The notes beneath the pieces were generated by a model. It was not told where the DNA came from. It saw nothing but the letters and a program-made list of their open reading frames with translations, and made no database searches. Shown one piece after another: positions 10,778 through 29,901 of a DNA stretch of 64,000 nucleotides (the first letter of the stretch is position 1; every line of letters begins with the position of its first letter). The position numbers were made by a program, and so were the translations under genes. The stretch comes from Streptomyces sp. CB09001 (GTDB taxonomy: Bacteria; Actinomycetota; Actinomycetes; Streptomycetales; Streptomycetaceae). The stretch covers positions 2,914,001 through 2,978,000 of the forward strand of contig NZ_CP026730.1 in NCBI RefSeq assembly GCF_003369795.1, read 5' to 3'.

Positions 10778-12918
10778 GCCAGCAACCGACCCGTGCGCGC
10801 GGCAAGATCGAGGACATCCTTCCGCTCTCCCCGCTGCAAGAGGGCTTCGTGTTCCTCGGGCTGCTGCACACGGAAGGACCCGACCTCTACATCGGCCAGG
10901 TGGCCTTCGACCTGGAGGGCCCCTTCGACGGCACCCGCATGCGGGCGGCGGCCGGGGCGCTGCTGCGCCGCCACGCCAACCTGCGCGCCGGGTTCCGGCA
11001 GCGCAAGAACGGGGCCTGGGCGCAACTGGTCCTGCGCGACGTCGACCTGCCGTGGCAGGACGCCGACCTGAGCACGCTGCCCGAGGACGAGCGCCGGGCG
11101 GAGGCCGACCGGCTCGCCGCCGCCGACCGCGCCCGCCGTTTCGACCTGGGCCGGCCGCCACTGCTGCGCTTCACCGCGATCCGGCTGTCCGCCGACCGCG
11201 TCCGGCTGGTGATGACCAACCACCACATCGTGCTGGACGGCTGGTCCATGCCGGTCCTCCTGCGCGAACTCATGGCGCTCTACGCCGCCCAGGGCGCCCC
11301 CTCCGCGCTCCCCCGGGTCCGCCCCTACCGCGACTACCTGGCCTGGCTCGAGGCCCGCGACCGGGACGCCGCCCGCGACGCCTGGCAGCGGTCCCTGTCC
11401 GGACTCGACGAGGCCACCCTCCTCGCCCCGGACGCCGGCCCGGCGTCGACCGCTCCCTCGCAGGTGTCCTTCACCGTGGACTCCGAGGTCAGCGGCGCGC
11501 TGTCGGCCTGGGCGCGGGGTCGGGGCGTGACCATGAACACGGTGGTCCAGGGCGCCTGGGCCCTCGCGCTGGCCCAGGCCACCGGACGCGACGACGTCGT
11601 CTTCGGCGCCACCGTCTCCGGCCGCCCGCCCGAGCTGCCCGGCGTCGAGTCCATGATCGGCCTGTTCATCAACACCCTGCCCGTCGGCGCCCGCCTCGAC
11701 CAGGCCGAACCCCTCGGCGACCTCTTCCGCCGCCTCCAGGACGAACAGGCCCGCCTCCTGGACCACCAGTGGCCCGGACTCGCCGACATCCAGCACTGGG
11801 CCGGACACGGCGAACTCTTCGACACCGCCATGGTCTTCCAGAACTACCCCGTGGAGGAGGGCGACCTCACCGCCCCCGCCGACCCGGACCGGCTCCAGGT
11901 GACCTCGGCCGACATCAAGGGCGGCACGCACTTCGCCGTCAACGTCGTCGCGACGATGCGCGGCGCCGAACTGTCCTTCCGCGTCGACTACCGCCCCGAC
12001 CTCTACGACGAGGCGTACGCCCGCGACTTCGGCCGCCGGATGCTGCGGGTATGGGAGACCCTGGTCTCCGACGCGGACCGTCCCGTGGCCCACCTCGACA
12101 CCCTCGACCCGGCCGCGCGGGAGCGGGTCCTGGTGGAGTGGAACGGGGCCCCGACCGAGCTACCCGGGACACCGCTGCACGAACTGATCAGCGCGCAGGC
12201 CCGGCAGACGCCGGACGCCGTGGCGGTCGTGTGCGACGGCACCTCCCTGACCTACGCCGAGCTGGACGGGCGCGCCAACCAACTCGCCCGACACCTGCTG
12301 GGGGAGGGGCTGGGTGCGGAGCAGTTCGTCGCGATCGCGCTGGCCAAGTCGCTGGACGCGGTGATCAGCATGCTGGCCGTACTCAAGACCGGCGCGGCCT
12401 ACCTGCCCATCGACCCCGACTATCCCGCCGAGCGCATCAGCTACATGCTCGACGACGCCCGGCCGGCGCTCACCCTCAGGGAACCCATACCGGCCGCTGC
12501 ATACGGTCACCGGCCCACCGACGACATCACGGACGCGGAACGACGGACGCCCTGGTCGGCCCGCCATGCCGCGTACATGATCTACACCTCGGGCTCCACC
12601 GGCCGCCCCAAGGGCGTCGTCATCGAACACCACGCCCTGGCCACCTATCTCCACCGCGCCCGCAGCACGTACTCCGCCATGACCGGCGTGACCGTCCTGC
12701 ACTCCCCGCTGGCCTTCGACCTCACCATCACGGCCCTGTGGACACCTCTGACAAGCGGCGGCACGGTCCACCTCACCAGCCTGGAGGAGACTGACGTCCA
12801 GCCCAGCCTGATCAAGGCCACACCGAGCCACCTCCCCCTGCTCACCAGCCTGCCGGACACGGCTTCCCCTCCCACACCCTCATCCTCGGCGGCGAAGCCC
12901 TCCACACCGACCAGCTGA
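10774..12918 (+). CDS. cdaPS2: CDA-type NRPS PS2, N-terminal fragment (C and part of Asp A domain), cut by a frameshift
   Basis: N-terminal 714 codons of the second synthetase. The GTG start overlaps the previous stop. It opens with a C1 motif (DILPLSPLQEG) typical of C domains that accept a D-configured donor, fitting delivery of a D-HPG-ended chain, and carries HHIVLDGWS. The A domain begins normally through motif A3 (YTSGSTGRPKG) and the Asp-type residues D, L, T and K. After the residues DTASP the reading frame is lost, and 16 unrelated Ser/Pro-rich codons lead to a TGA. The lost frame resumes at once in the +2 frame as SHTLILGGEAL. The intact gene would run 10774-21794, about 3,673 residues. 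Either the gene is inactivated in this strain or the base was missed in sequencing or assembly. Confidence 0.9.
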   Translation: MSQQPTRARGKIEDILPLSPLQEGFVFLGLLHTEGPDLYIGQVAFDLEGPFDGTRMRAAAGALLRRHANLRAGFRQRKNGAWAQLVLRDVDLPWQDADLSTLPEDERRAEADRLAAADRARRFDLGRPPLLRFTAIRLSADRVRLVMTNHHIVLDGWSMPVLLRELMALYAAQGAPSALPRVRPYRDYLAWLEARDRDAARDAWQRSLSGLDEATLLAPDAGPASTAPSQVSFTVDSEVSGALSAWARGRGVTMNTVVQGAWALALAQATGRDDVVFGATVSGRPPELPGVESMIGLFINTLPVGARLDQAEPLGDLFRRLQDEQARLLDHQWPGLADIQHWAGHGELFDTAMVFQNYPVEEGDLTAPADPDRLQVTSADIKGGTHFAVNVVATMRGAELSFRVDYRPDLYDEAYARDFGRRMLRVWETLVSDADRPVAHLDTLDPAARERVLVEWNGAPTELPGTPLHELISAQARQTPDAVAVVCDGTSLTYAELDGRANQLARHLLGEGLGAEQFVAIALAKSLDAVISMLAVLKTGAAYLPIDPDYPAERISYMLDDARPALTLREPIPAAAYGHRPTDDITDAERRTPWSARHAAYMIYTSGSTGRPKGVVIEHHALATYLHRARSTYSAMTGVTVLHSPLAFDLTITALWTPLTSGGTVHLTSLEETDVQPSLIKATPSHLPLLTSLPDTASPPTPSSSAAKPSTPTS
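12867..12871 (+). other. Single-base deletion (frameshift site) in PS2
   Basis: Here the sequence reads TTCCCCTCCCAC. The two sister Asp modules read ATCCCCGTCCCAC at the same place (about 1933-1945 and 5053-5065). One base is missing after CCCC, which moves the frame from position 1 to position 3. Both flanking frames are conserved NRPS sequence with no further damage. This fits a recent mutation or a read/assembly error in a C-rich run rather than an old pseudogene. Confidence 0.85.
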
Positions 12919-15900
12919 CCGACTGGCGAACGCAGCACCCCCATGTCCAGATCATCAACGCCTACGGCCCCACCGAATCCACCGTCAACATCACCGACCA
13001 CCACGTAAGCGAAGACACCCCTGACGGCCCCATCCCCATCGGCCGACCCTTCGCCAACACCCAGGTCTACGTCCTCGACTCAGCCCTGCGGCCCGCCGCG
13101 CCCGGCGTCACCGGAGAGCTGTACCTCGCCGGAGAGCAATTGGCGCGCGGCTACCTCGGCCGCCCCGCCCTCACCGCCGAACGCTTCACCGCCAACCCCC
13201 ACAGCCGCACCCCCGGCGCCCGCATGTACCGCACCGGCGACCTCGCCCACTGGAACCACCACGGCCACCTCACCTACGACGGACGCGCCGACCACCAGAT
13301 CAAACTCCGCGGCCACCGCATCGAACCCGGCGAAATCGAAGCCACCCTCACCGCACAACCCGGCATCACCCAAGCCACCGTCCAACTCCGCGAAGACACC
13401 CCCGGCGACCAACGCCTCATCGCCTACCTCGTCGTCAACGACCTCACCGAATACGACGAGCCCACCCTTCGGGACGCACTGGCCGGCGCACTCCCCGACT
13501 ACATGCGCCCCTCCGCCTACGTCACCCTCGACGCCCTCCCCCTCACCCCCAACGGCAAACTCGACCGCACCGCCCTCCCCGCACCCTCCTACACGACCAC
13601 CACCACCGGACGAACCCCCCGCACCCCCCGCGAAGAAATCCTCTGCACCCTGTACTCGGAGATCCTCTCGGTGAACACCGTGGGCATCGACGACAGCTTC
13701 TTCGAGCTCGGCGGTCACTCCCTCCTCGCCACCCGCCTGGTCAGCCGCATCCGCACCACCCTCGGCCGGGAGCTGGCGATCCGGCAGCTCTTCGAGACGC
13801 CGACCGTCGCGGGCCTCTCCCGTGCCCTGGACACGTCCGGCACCCTGCGCACCGCGCTCACCGCGAGGCCGCGTCCGGAGCGCATCCCGCTCTCCTACGC
13901 CCAGCAACGCCTCTGGTTCCTCCACCAGCTCGAAGGACCCTCGGCGACCTACAACATCCCCACCACCCTCCGCCTCACCGGCACCCTCGACACCGAAGCC
14001 CTGCACGCCGCCCTCAACGACCTCCTCGCCCGTCACGAAAGCCTGCGCACCACCTACACCGAGGACGACCAGGGCGCCCAGCAGGTCGTGTTGCCCGTGG
14101 AGGCCGTCGCGACGCCCTTCACCGTCGTCGACGTGGCCGCGGAGGACGTGGCGGAGCGGGTGGCCGAGGCGGCGGCGCACGCCTTCGACCTGGGCGCGGA
14201 GATCCCCGTACGGGCGCGGCTGTTCCGGGTCTCGGAGCGGGAGCACGTGCTGCTGCTGCTCGTGCACCACATCGCCAGCGACGCCTGGTCCCGCACCCCC
14301 CTGGCCCAGGACCTCACCACCGCCTACACCGCCCGCTGCGCCGACGCCACACCCACCTGGCAGGCCCTGCCCGTCCAGTACGCCGACTACGCCCTCTGGC
14401 AGCAGGAGATCCTCGGCGACGACACCGACCCGGAAACCCTCGCGGGCCGCCAGCTCGCCTACTGGAAACAGCAGCTCGCCGGCCTGCCCGAACAGCTCGA
14501 CCTCCCCACCGACCGGCCCCGGCCCGCCACCGCCGACCACACCGGCGACCGCGTCACCTTCACCGTCCCCGCCGACCTCCACGCCCGTCTGACCGAACTC
14601 GCCCGGGAGACCAACACCACGGCGTTCATGGTGCTCCAGGCGGCGTTGGCGGCGTTGCTGACGCGGCACGGCGCGGGTGAGGACATCCCGATCGGCACCC
14701 CCGTCGCCGGACGCACCGACGACGCCACCGACCACCTCATCGGCTTCTTCGTCAACACCCTCGTCCTGCGCACCGACACCAGCGGCAACCCCACCTTCCG
14801 CGAACTCCTCACCCGAGTCCGCGACACCGACCTCACCGCCTACACCCACCAAGACCTCCCCTTCGAACGCCTCGTCGAAGCCCTCAACCCCACCCGCTCC
14901 CTCACCCACCACCCCCTCTTCCAGGTGGTGCTCACGCTGCACAACACGCAGGGCACGAAGACGGAACGGTTCGCCGATCTGGCGGCCGAGGTGGTGGCGT
15001 CGGAGTCGGTCTCGGCGCGGTTCGACCTGTCGTTCGCGCTGGCCGAGCACTTCGGCGCCGACCATTCCTGCGAGGGCATGAGCGGCGGCGTCACGTACAG
15101 CACGGCGCTCTTCGACCGTGCCACGGTGCGGGACCTCGCCGACCGGCTGGTGCGGCTGCTCGACGCGGCGGTGGCGCATCCGGGGCGGCCCGTGGGGCAG
15201 TTGGAGATCATGGACGCGGCCGAACGGCGGCTGGTCCTCCAGGAGTGGAACGACACCGCGGCCGAGCCGCCCGCCGCGTCGGTGACCGGGCTCCTCGAAC
15301 GGCAGGCGCGGCGGTCGCCGGATGCGACGGCCGTGGAGTTCGGCGAAGTGCGGCTGACCTACGCGGAGCTGAACGCGCGCGCCAACCGGCTGGCCCGGCA
15401 CCTCGTCGCGCGGGGCGCGGCGCCGGGGCGGTTCGTCGCCGTGGCGCTGCCCCGCTCGGCGGAGCTGGTCGTGACGCTGCTCGCGGTCCTCAAGTCGGGG
15501 GCCGCCTACCTGCCGATCGACCCGCACTACCCGGCCGAGCGGGTGGAGTACATGCTGGCCGACGCGGGCCCCGCGCTCACCGTGGCCGAACCGGTGGCGG
15601 AGGCAGAGCTGTCTGGGTGCGGGGACGCGGACCTCGGGGCGGACGAGCTGCGGGGTCCGGTCCACGGGGCGCATCCGGCGTACACGATCTACACCTCGGG
15701 TTCCACGGGGCGGCCCAAGGGTGTCGTGGTGCCGCGCGGGGCGCTGGACAACTTCCTGGCCGACATGGGCCGGCGGTTCACGCCGGGGGCCGGCGACCGG
15801 CTGCTCGCCGTGACCACGGTGGGGTTCGACATCGCGGGACTGGAGATCTTCCTGCCGCTGCTGCACGGTGCGGTGCTGGTGCTCGCCGACGAGGAGACCG

Positions 15901-18900
15901 CGCGCGACCCCCACGCGCTGCTGCACCGGGTGTCGGCGTCGGAGATCACCATGGTCCAGGCGACGCCGAGCCTGTGGCAGGGGGTCGCGGCGGTGGCCGG
16001 GGACGAGCTGGCCGGAGTGCACGTGCTGGTGGGCGGGGAGGCGTTGCCGTCCGAGCTGGCGCGGGCGTTGACGGGCAGCGCCCGCTCCGTGACGAACCTG
16101 TACGGGCCGACGGAGGCGACGATCTGGGCGACGGCGGCCGATGTCACCGAGTCCGGGCCGGTCATCGGCCGGCCGCTCGCCAACACCTCGGCGTACGTGC
16201 TGGACTCGGCGCTGCGGCCGGTCCCGGTCGGTGTGCCCGGCGAGTTGTACCTGGCCGGGGAGCAGCTGGCGCAGGGCTATCACCTGCGTCCCTCGCTGAC
16301 CTCGGAGCGGTTCACCGCCGACCCGTACGGCCCGGCCGGTACCCGGATGTACCGCACGGGCGACCTGGTGTGCCGCCGCCGGGACGGTGCGCTGCGCTAT
16401 CTGAGCCGGGTGGACCAGCAGGTCAAGCTGCGGGGCTTCCGTATCGAACTCGGGGAGATCGAGGCGGAGCTGTCCCGGCATCCGGCGGTCGCCGAGGCCG
16501 CTGTGACGGTGCGCGAGGACCGGCCGGGCGACCGGCGGCTGGTCGGCTACGTCGTACCGAACGGAACGAACGGCCCGGCGGGTCCGGCGGCTCCCGCGGG
16601 CCCGGTGCCGAGCGCCCCGGAGCTGCGGGAGCGGCTGCGCGGACGGCTGCCGGAGTTCATGGTGCCGACGGCGTTCGTGGTGCTCGACGCGCTGCCGCTG
16701 ACGCCGAACCGGAAGCTGGACCGCAAGGCGCTGCCCGCTCCGGAGTACGAGGGCGAGCCGGTGGGCCGGGGGCCGCGGGATCCGCGCGAGGAGATCCTGT
16801 GCGCGCTGTTCGCCGAGGTGCTGGGAGTTGCCCGGGTCGGCATCGACGACGGCTTCTTCGACCTGGGCGGGCACTCGCTGCTCGCGAGCCGGCTGGTCAG
16901 CCGCATCCGGACGGCGCTGGGCGTCGAGCTGTCCGTGCGCCAGTTCTTCGAGACGCCGACGATCGCCGGGCTCTCCGGCGCCCTGGACCGGGCGGCGGGC
17001 GCGCGGGCGCCGCTGGCGGCCCGGCCGCGTCCGGAGCGGGTCCCGTTGTCGCCGGCGCAGCAGCGCCTGTGGTTCCTGCACCAGTTCGAGGGGCCGTCGG
17101 CGACGTACAACATGCCGACGGCGCTCAGGCTGTCCGGTCCGGTGGACCGGGCGGCGCTGGAGCGGGCGATCGGTGACCTGCTGGTCCGGCACGAGAGCCT
17201 GCGGACGGTGTTCGCGGCGGACGACGGGGGTTCGTGGCAGGTCGTGCTGCCCGCCGACCGGGCCGCCCGCCGCCTGGACGTGGTCGACGTGGCCGCCGGG
17301 GAGGTGGCGGAGCGGGTCGGCGAGGCGGCCCGGCACGCCTTCGACCTGACGGCCGACATCCCGTTCCTGGCCCGGCTGTTCCGCGTCTCGGACACCGATC
17401 ACGTCCTGCTGCTGCTCATCCACCACATCGCGGGCGACGGCTGGTCGATGGCGCCGCTGGCCCGTGACCTCACGTCCGCGTACGCGGCGCGCTGCGCGGG
17501 CACGGCGCCGGACTGGGAGCCATTGCCGGTGCAGTACGCCGACTACGCGCTGTGGCAGCGGGAGGTGCTCGGCGACGAGTCCGACGCCGACAGCGTGGCG
17601 GCGCGGCAGCTGGCGTACTGGAAGGACGCCCTGGCGGGGCTGCCCGAGCAGTTGGAGCTGCCCACCGACCGGCCCCGGCCGGCGACCGCGGGCTACACCG
17701 GCGACCGCATCGCGTTCACGGTGCCTACGGCGCTGCACGCGCGGTTGGCGGAGCTGGCGCGGTCCACGCACTCCAGTCTGTTCATGGTGGTCCAGGCGGC
17801 GTTCGCCACGCTGCTGACGCGACTGGGGGCGGGCGAGGACATTCCCGTCGGCACGGCGGTCGCGGGGCGCAACGACGCCGCCACCGAGGATCTCGTCGGG
17901 TTCTTCGTGAACACGCTGGTGCTGCGCACCGACACCGGCGGCAACCCGACCTTCCGTGAGCTGCTGGGCCGGGTGCGCGAGCGGGACCTGGCCGCGTACG
18001 CGCACCAGGACGTGCCGTTCGAGCGGCTGGTGGAGGCGCTGAACCCGGCGCGCAGTCTGGCCCACCACCCGCTGTACCAGGTGATGATCACCTTCAACAA
18101 CACGGCCGGTGCGGGCGCCCGCACCGCTCCGGACGCCCCGGCGGTGTCCGGGGCGGCGGGCGCGCTCGTGAACGCGACCCGGATGACGGCCGGTACCGGG
18201 GTGGCCAAGTTCGACCTGGCGCTGACCTTCGGCGAGCGGCACGACCCGTCGGGCGGTCCTGCGGGCATGCGCGGTTCGCTGGAGTACCGCACGGAGCTGT
18301 TCGACCGGGAGACCGCGGAGTCGGTGATCTCGCGGCTGCTCGGGGTGCTGGGCTCGGTCACGGCCGACCCGGACCGGCCGATCGGCGGGATCGGCCTGCT
18401 GGACCCGGCCGAGCGGCGGCAGGTGCTGCGGGAGTGGAACGACACCGCGCGCCCGCAGCGCGAGGGGACCCTGCCGGAGCTGTTCGAGGAGCAGGTCGCC
18501 AGGACTCCGCGCCGCCCGGCGTTCTCGGCCGGCGGGACGACGCTGACGTACGCCGAGCTGAACTCCCGCGCCAACCGGCTCGCCCACCTCCTCGCGGAGT
18601 CCGGGGCGGGTCCGGAGCAGGTGGTGGCGATCTCGCTGCCGCCGTCGGTGGAGATGGGCGTGGCGGTGCTCGCGGTGCTGAAGACGGGGGCCGCGTACCT
18701 GCCGGTCGACCCGGGCGCTCCGCGCGAGCGGATCGCCACCATGGCCGAGGACGCGGCGCCGGTGTGCGCGCTGACGACGTCGGCGGTCCCCGCCGGGGTG
18801 TTCCCGGCGGAGCTGCCCCGGCTGCTGCTCGACGACCCGGACGTCACCGCCCGGCTGGCCGCGCAGCCCGCGCACGACCTGACGGACGAGGACCGCACGC

Positions 18901-21793
18901 AGCCGCTGTCGCCGTGGAACGCGGCGTACATCATCTACACGTCGGGCTCCACGGGCCGTCCCAAGGGGGTGCTCGTCGAGCACCAGCCGGTGCTGAACTA
19001 CCTGGCGGTGTCGGCGGAGCTGTACCCGGGCGTGGCGGGCAACGCGCTGCTGCACTCGCCGCTCTCCTTCGACCTGACGGTCACGGGTCTGTTCGCGCCG
19101 CTGCTGAACGGCGGCCGCGTGCATCTCGCGGACCTGGAGGAGCTGCACGAGCGCGCGCTGGACGGCGAGGTGCCCGACCTGCCGCAGACGACGTTCCTGA
19201 AGGCGACGCCGAGCCATCTGCCGCTGATCACCGGGCTGCCTGGGGTGTGCGTGCCGGACGGGGAGCTGGTCCTGGGCGGCGAGTCGCTGACCGGCCGCGC
19301 GGTGCGGACGCTGCTCGCGGCGCATCCGGGGGCGCGGGTTCTCAACGAGTACGGTCCGACCGAGACGATCGTGGGCTGCACGACCTGGCGGGTCGAGACG
19401 CCGGACGACCTCGCGGACGGTGTGCTGACCATCGGCCGCCCGTTCCCCAACACGCGCATGCTGGTCCTCGACCCGTATCTGCAGCCCGTGCCGGCCGGGG
19501 TGCCGGGCGAGTTGTACGTGTCGGGGGTGCAGCTTGCGCGCGGCTATCTGAACCGGCCCGGGCAGAGCGCGTCCCGGTTCGTCGCCAACCCCTTCGAGGG
19601 GCCGGGCGAGCGGATGTACCGCACCGGCGACATCGTGCGCTGGAACCGGCGGGGCGACCTGGAGTTCATCAGCCGGGTCGACGACCAGGTGAAGATCCGC
19701 GGCTTCCGGGTGGAGCTGGGCGAGGTCGAGTCGGCCCTGTCGCGGCACCCGGGGGTGCCGGAGGCGGTGGCCGTGGTGCGCGAGGACCGGCCGGGCGACC
19801 GGCGTCTGGTGGCGTACCTGGTGACCGGGGCCGGGCCGGTGCCGGTGCCGTCGGACGAGGAGTTGCGGGAGCGGCTGCGCGAGACGCTGCCCGACTACAT
19901 GGTGCCGTCGGCGTTCGTGCGCCTGGCGGAGCTGCCGCTGACCGGGAACGGCAAGCTGGACCGGGGGGGGCTGCCCGCGCCGGACTACGCGGCCGCCGGC
20001 ACGGGCCGGGCCCCGGCCACGGCGCGCGAGGAACTGCTGTGCGCGCTGTTCGCCGAGGCGCTGGGCCTGGAGTCGGTCGGTGTCGACGACGGCTTCTTCG
20101 ACCTGGGCGGCGACAGCATCCTGTCCATCCAGCTGGTCAGCCGGGCCCGTGCGAAGGGCCTCACGCTCTCCGTGCGGGACGTCTTCGAGCACCAGAGCGT
20201 CGCCCGCGTCGCCGAGGCACTCGAGCTCGCCGAGGCGCAGGCCGCCGACGGCGCGGCGGGGGTGTCGGCGGGCGCCGCACCGGGAGAGCCGGAAGAGGAG
20301 GAAGCGGCGAGCGGGCCGGTGCCCGCGACGCCGATCATGGGGTGGTTCGCCGCGCTGGGCGGGCCGGTCGCGCCGTTCAATCAGTCGGTGGTGGTGTCCG
20401 TGCCCGCGGACCTGGACGCGGAGCGGCTGGTGGCCGCCCTCGGAGCGCTCCTGGACCGGCACGACTCGCTGCGGCTGCGGGTCGCCGCCAACTGGTCCAT
20501 GTCCGTGCCCGAGCCCCAGCCCGGCGGCTCGGACGCCGCCGGTCTCCTCACGCGCCGCGTGGCCGGGGACGTCGACGACGCCGGGCTGCACGCGGTGGTG
20601 GCCGCGGCGGCCGCCGCCGAACGCGACCGGCTGTCCCCGGCCGACGGACGGATGCTGCGGGCCTGCCACGTCGACCGGGGGCCGGACCGGCCGGGGCTGC
20701 TGGTCCTGGTCGCCCACCACCTGGCCGTGGACGCGGTCAGCTGGCGGCTGCTCGTGCCGGACCTGGCCGCCGCCTACGAGGGCCGCCCGCTCAGCCCGGC
20801 GGGCACCGCCTGGCGCCGGTGGGCGTCGGCGCTGCGGGACCTGGCCGGCTCCCCCGTCACCGAGGCGGAGACGGACCACTGGCTGGACGCGGCCCGCCCG
20901 GCGGCCGAGCCGGCGGACCCGGTACTGGATCCGGCGCGCGACACCCATGCCCGCTCGGGGCAGGTCGTCCTCGACCTCGACCCGGACACCACCGACGCCC
21001 TGCTCACCTGGGTGCCCGGGGTGTTCCGGGCGGAGATCAACGACCTGCTGCTCACCGCGTTCGGGCTGGCCGTCGCCGACTGGCGGCGCGACCGGGGCGC
21101 CCGGGGCACGGCGCCCGTCACGGTGGACCTGGAGAGCCACGGCCGCCACGAGCACCTGGTGCCGGGCGCCGACCTCACCCGCACCACCGGCTGGTTCACC
21201 TCGATGCACCCGGTGCCGCTGCACCCCGAGGTCGACGACCCGGACTGGGCCGAGGTGTGGGACGGCGGGGCCGCGGCCGGGCGGGCCCTGAAGCGGGTCA
21301 AGGAGCAGCTGCGCGCCGTCCCGCGCGACGGCGTGGGCCACGGCCTGCTCCGTCACCTCAACCCGCGCACCCGGGACCGGTTCGCCGCCCTGCCGGCACC
21401 GGCGTACGGCTTCAACTACCTGGGGCGCCATACCGGCGGCCGGGGCGGCGGCGCACCGGGCGGCGGCGCCGGGCCCGAACCGTGGAGCGTGCTCGGGCGG
21501 GGCCTGGCGGGCCAGCACCCCGACACCCCGCTGGCGCACCCGGTGGAACTGGTCGCGGGCGCCCACGACACCGACGAGGGGCCCCGGCTGCACAGCGTGT
21601 GGACGTACGCCGACGCCGTGCTGTCCGAGGCCGAGGTGCGGCGCCTGGGCGAGGGCTGGTTCCGGGCCCTGAAGGCGCTGGTCGAGCACGCCGGCCGGCC
21701 CGAGGCGAGCGGTCTGACCCCCTCGGACGTCTCCCTCACCTCGCTCAGCGAGGACGACATCTCCCGACTCGAGAGCGAATGGGGTTCCCTCTG

Positions 21794-21794
<1 letters not shown>
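12870..21794 (+). CDS. cdaPS2: CDA-type NRPS PS2, C-terminal fragment (rest of Asp module, Gly module, Asn module with E)
   Basis: Continuation of the frameshifted second synthetase, open from the break with no convincing start codon of its own. The first in-frame alternative is a TTG at 13140, which lacks a ribosome site. Order: rest of A-PCP, C-A-PCP, C-A-PCP-E. The completed first pocket reads DLTKIGAVN (Asp), the second DILQLGLIW (Gly) and the third DLTKVGEVG (Asn). That is CDA residues 7-9. C-domain active sites read HHIASDAWSR (Gly module) and HHIAGDGWSM (Asn module). The last carrier is LGGDS, followed by an epimerase with HHLAVDAVSW and ESHGRHE, so D-Asn or its 3-hydroxy/phospho form is expected. 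The stop overlaps the next start (TGATG at 21792-21796). Confidence 0.9.
12945..13579 (+). repeat. 635-bp perfect repeat, copy 2 (Asp7 A domain)
   Basis: Identical to 5138-5772 and starting 75 bp after the frameshift site. It lies in the corresponding part of the Asp A domain of PS2. Confidence 0.88.
14664..14932 (+). repeat. 269-bp perfect repeat, copy 1 (C domain of the Gly module)
   Basis: Identical to 25766-26034. It covers the C-terminal half of the condensation domain (EDIPIGTPVAGR through LFQVV). Confidence 0.88.
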
Positions 21795-29068
<7,274 letters not shown>

Positions 29069-29071
29069 GCC

Positions 29072-29890
29072 ATGCCCGTCCTCACCGTCAACGGCATCAG
29101 GATCAACTACTACGACGACGCGCCCCCGGCGGGTGCGCAGACCGCGCCCGCCGTGCTGCTCGTCATGGGCTCGGGCGGCAGCGGCCGGGCCTGGCACCTG
29201 CACCAGGTGCCCGCGCTGGTCGCCGCCGGTTTCCGGGTGATCAGCTTCGACAACCGGGGCATCGCGCCGAGCGAGGAGTGCCCCGGGGGCTTCGGCATCG
29301 ACGACCTGGTCGCCGACACGGCGGCCCTCGTCGAGGAACTGCGGCTGGGGCCCTGCCGGGTGGCCGGCATCTCGATGGGCGCGCACATCGCCCAGGAGCT
29401 GGCCCTGTCCCGGCCCGACCTCGTGGACCGGCTGGTCCTGATGGCGACCCGGGCCCGCCCGGACGCGCTGCGCGAGGCGCTGTGCCGCGCGGAGATGGAG
29501 CTGTACGACCAGGGGATCCGGCTGCCCGCCGCCTACGAGGCGGTCGTGCAGGCCATGCAGAACCTGTCGCCGCGCACCCTCGACAACGACGTGCAGGCCC
29601 GCGACTGGCTGGACGTGCTGGAACTGACCCGGCGCTCCGGTGCGGGCTACCGGGCCCAGCTCGGGGTGCGGGTGGTCGGCGACCGGCGGGAGGCCTACCG
29701 CGGCATCCGGGCCGCCACCCGGGTCGTCGCCTTCCAGGACGACCTGATCGCCCCGCCCCACCTGGGCCGGGAGGTGGCCGACGCGATCCCCGGCGCCGAG
29801 TACGAGCTGGTGCCCGACTGCGGGCACTACGGCTACCTGGAGTCGCCGGACGCGGTGAACAAGAGCCTCGTCGAATTCCTGCGCCGGTGA
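29072..29890 (+). CDS. Alpha/beta hydrolase, SCO3233-like, possible proofreading (type II) thioesterase
   Basis: Hydrolase of 272 residues starting 3 nt after the PS3 stop. The fold signature is clear: an oxyanion-region MGSGGSG, FDNRG, nucleophile elbow GISMG with Ser101, an acid near residue 222 (FQDDLIAP) and His252 in DCGHYGY. In the CDA cluster a hydrolase holds the same place between PS3 and the kinase gene. Its job there is not firmly established in my knowledge; editing of mis-primed carriers is one inference, hydrolysis of the lipopeptide another. It is translationally coupled to the next gene, whose GTGA/TTG start region overlaps its stop. Confidence 0.8.
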   Translation: MPVLTVNGIRINYYDDAPPAGAQTAPAVLLVMGSGGSGRAWHLHQVPALVAAGFRVISFDNRGIAPSEECPGGFGIDDLVADTAALVEELRLGPCRVAGISMGAHIAQELALSRPDLVDRLVLMATRARPDALREALCRAEMELYDQGIRLPAAYEAVVQAMQNLSPRTLDNDVQARDWLDVLELTRRSGAGYRAQLGVRVVGDRREAYRGIRAATRVVAFQDDLIAPPHLGREVADAIPGAEYELVPDCGHYGYLESPDAVNKSLVEFLRR

Positions 29891-29901
29891 AGGAGAACCC
29901 G

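Noticed and set aside
12860..12920. Programmed frameshifting in PS2
   Set aside because: No slippery heptamer with downstream pseudoknot is evident, and the sister modules have the extra base at the same point. Mutation or read error is simpler.
5138..13579. Long repeats as mobile elements
   Set aside because: They lie wholly inside A-domain coding sequence, in frame, with no terminal inverted repeats or transposase; module homogenisation explains them.
13080..21689. Very long open frame on the minus strand (about 2,870 codons) antisense to PS2
   Set aside because: Arg/Gly/His-rich low-complexity translation with no domain. It is a by-product of GC-rich third positions opposite a real NRPS gene. 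Similar antisense frames at 2159-5197, 5273-9469 and 21416-30082 were dropped for the same reason.
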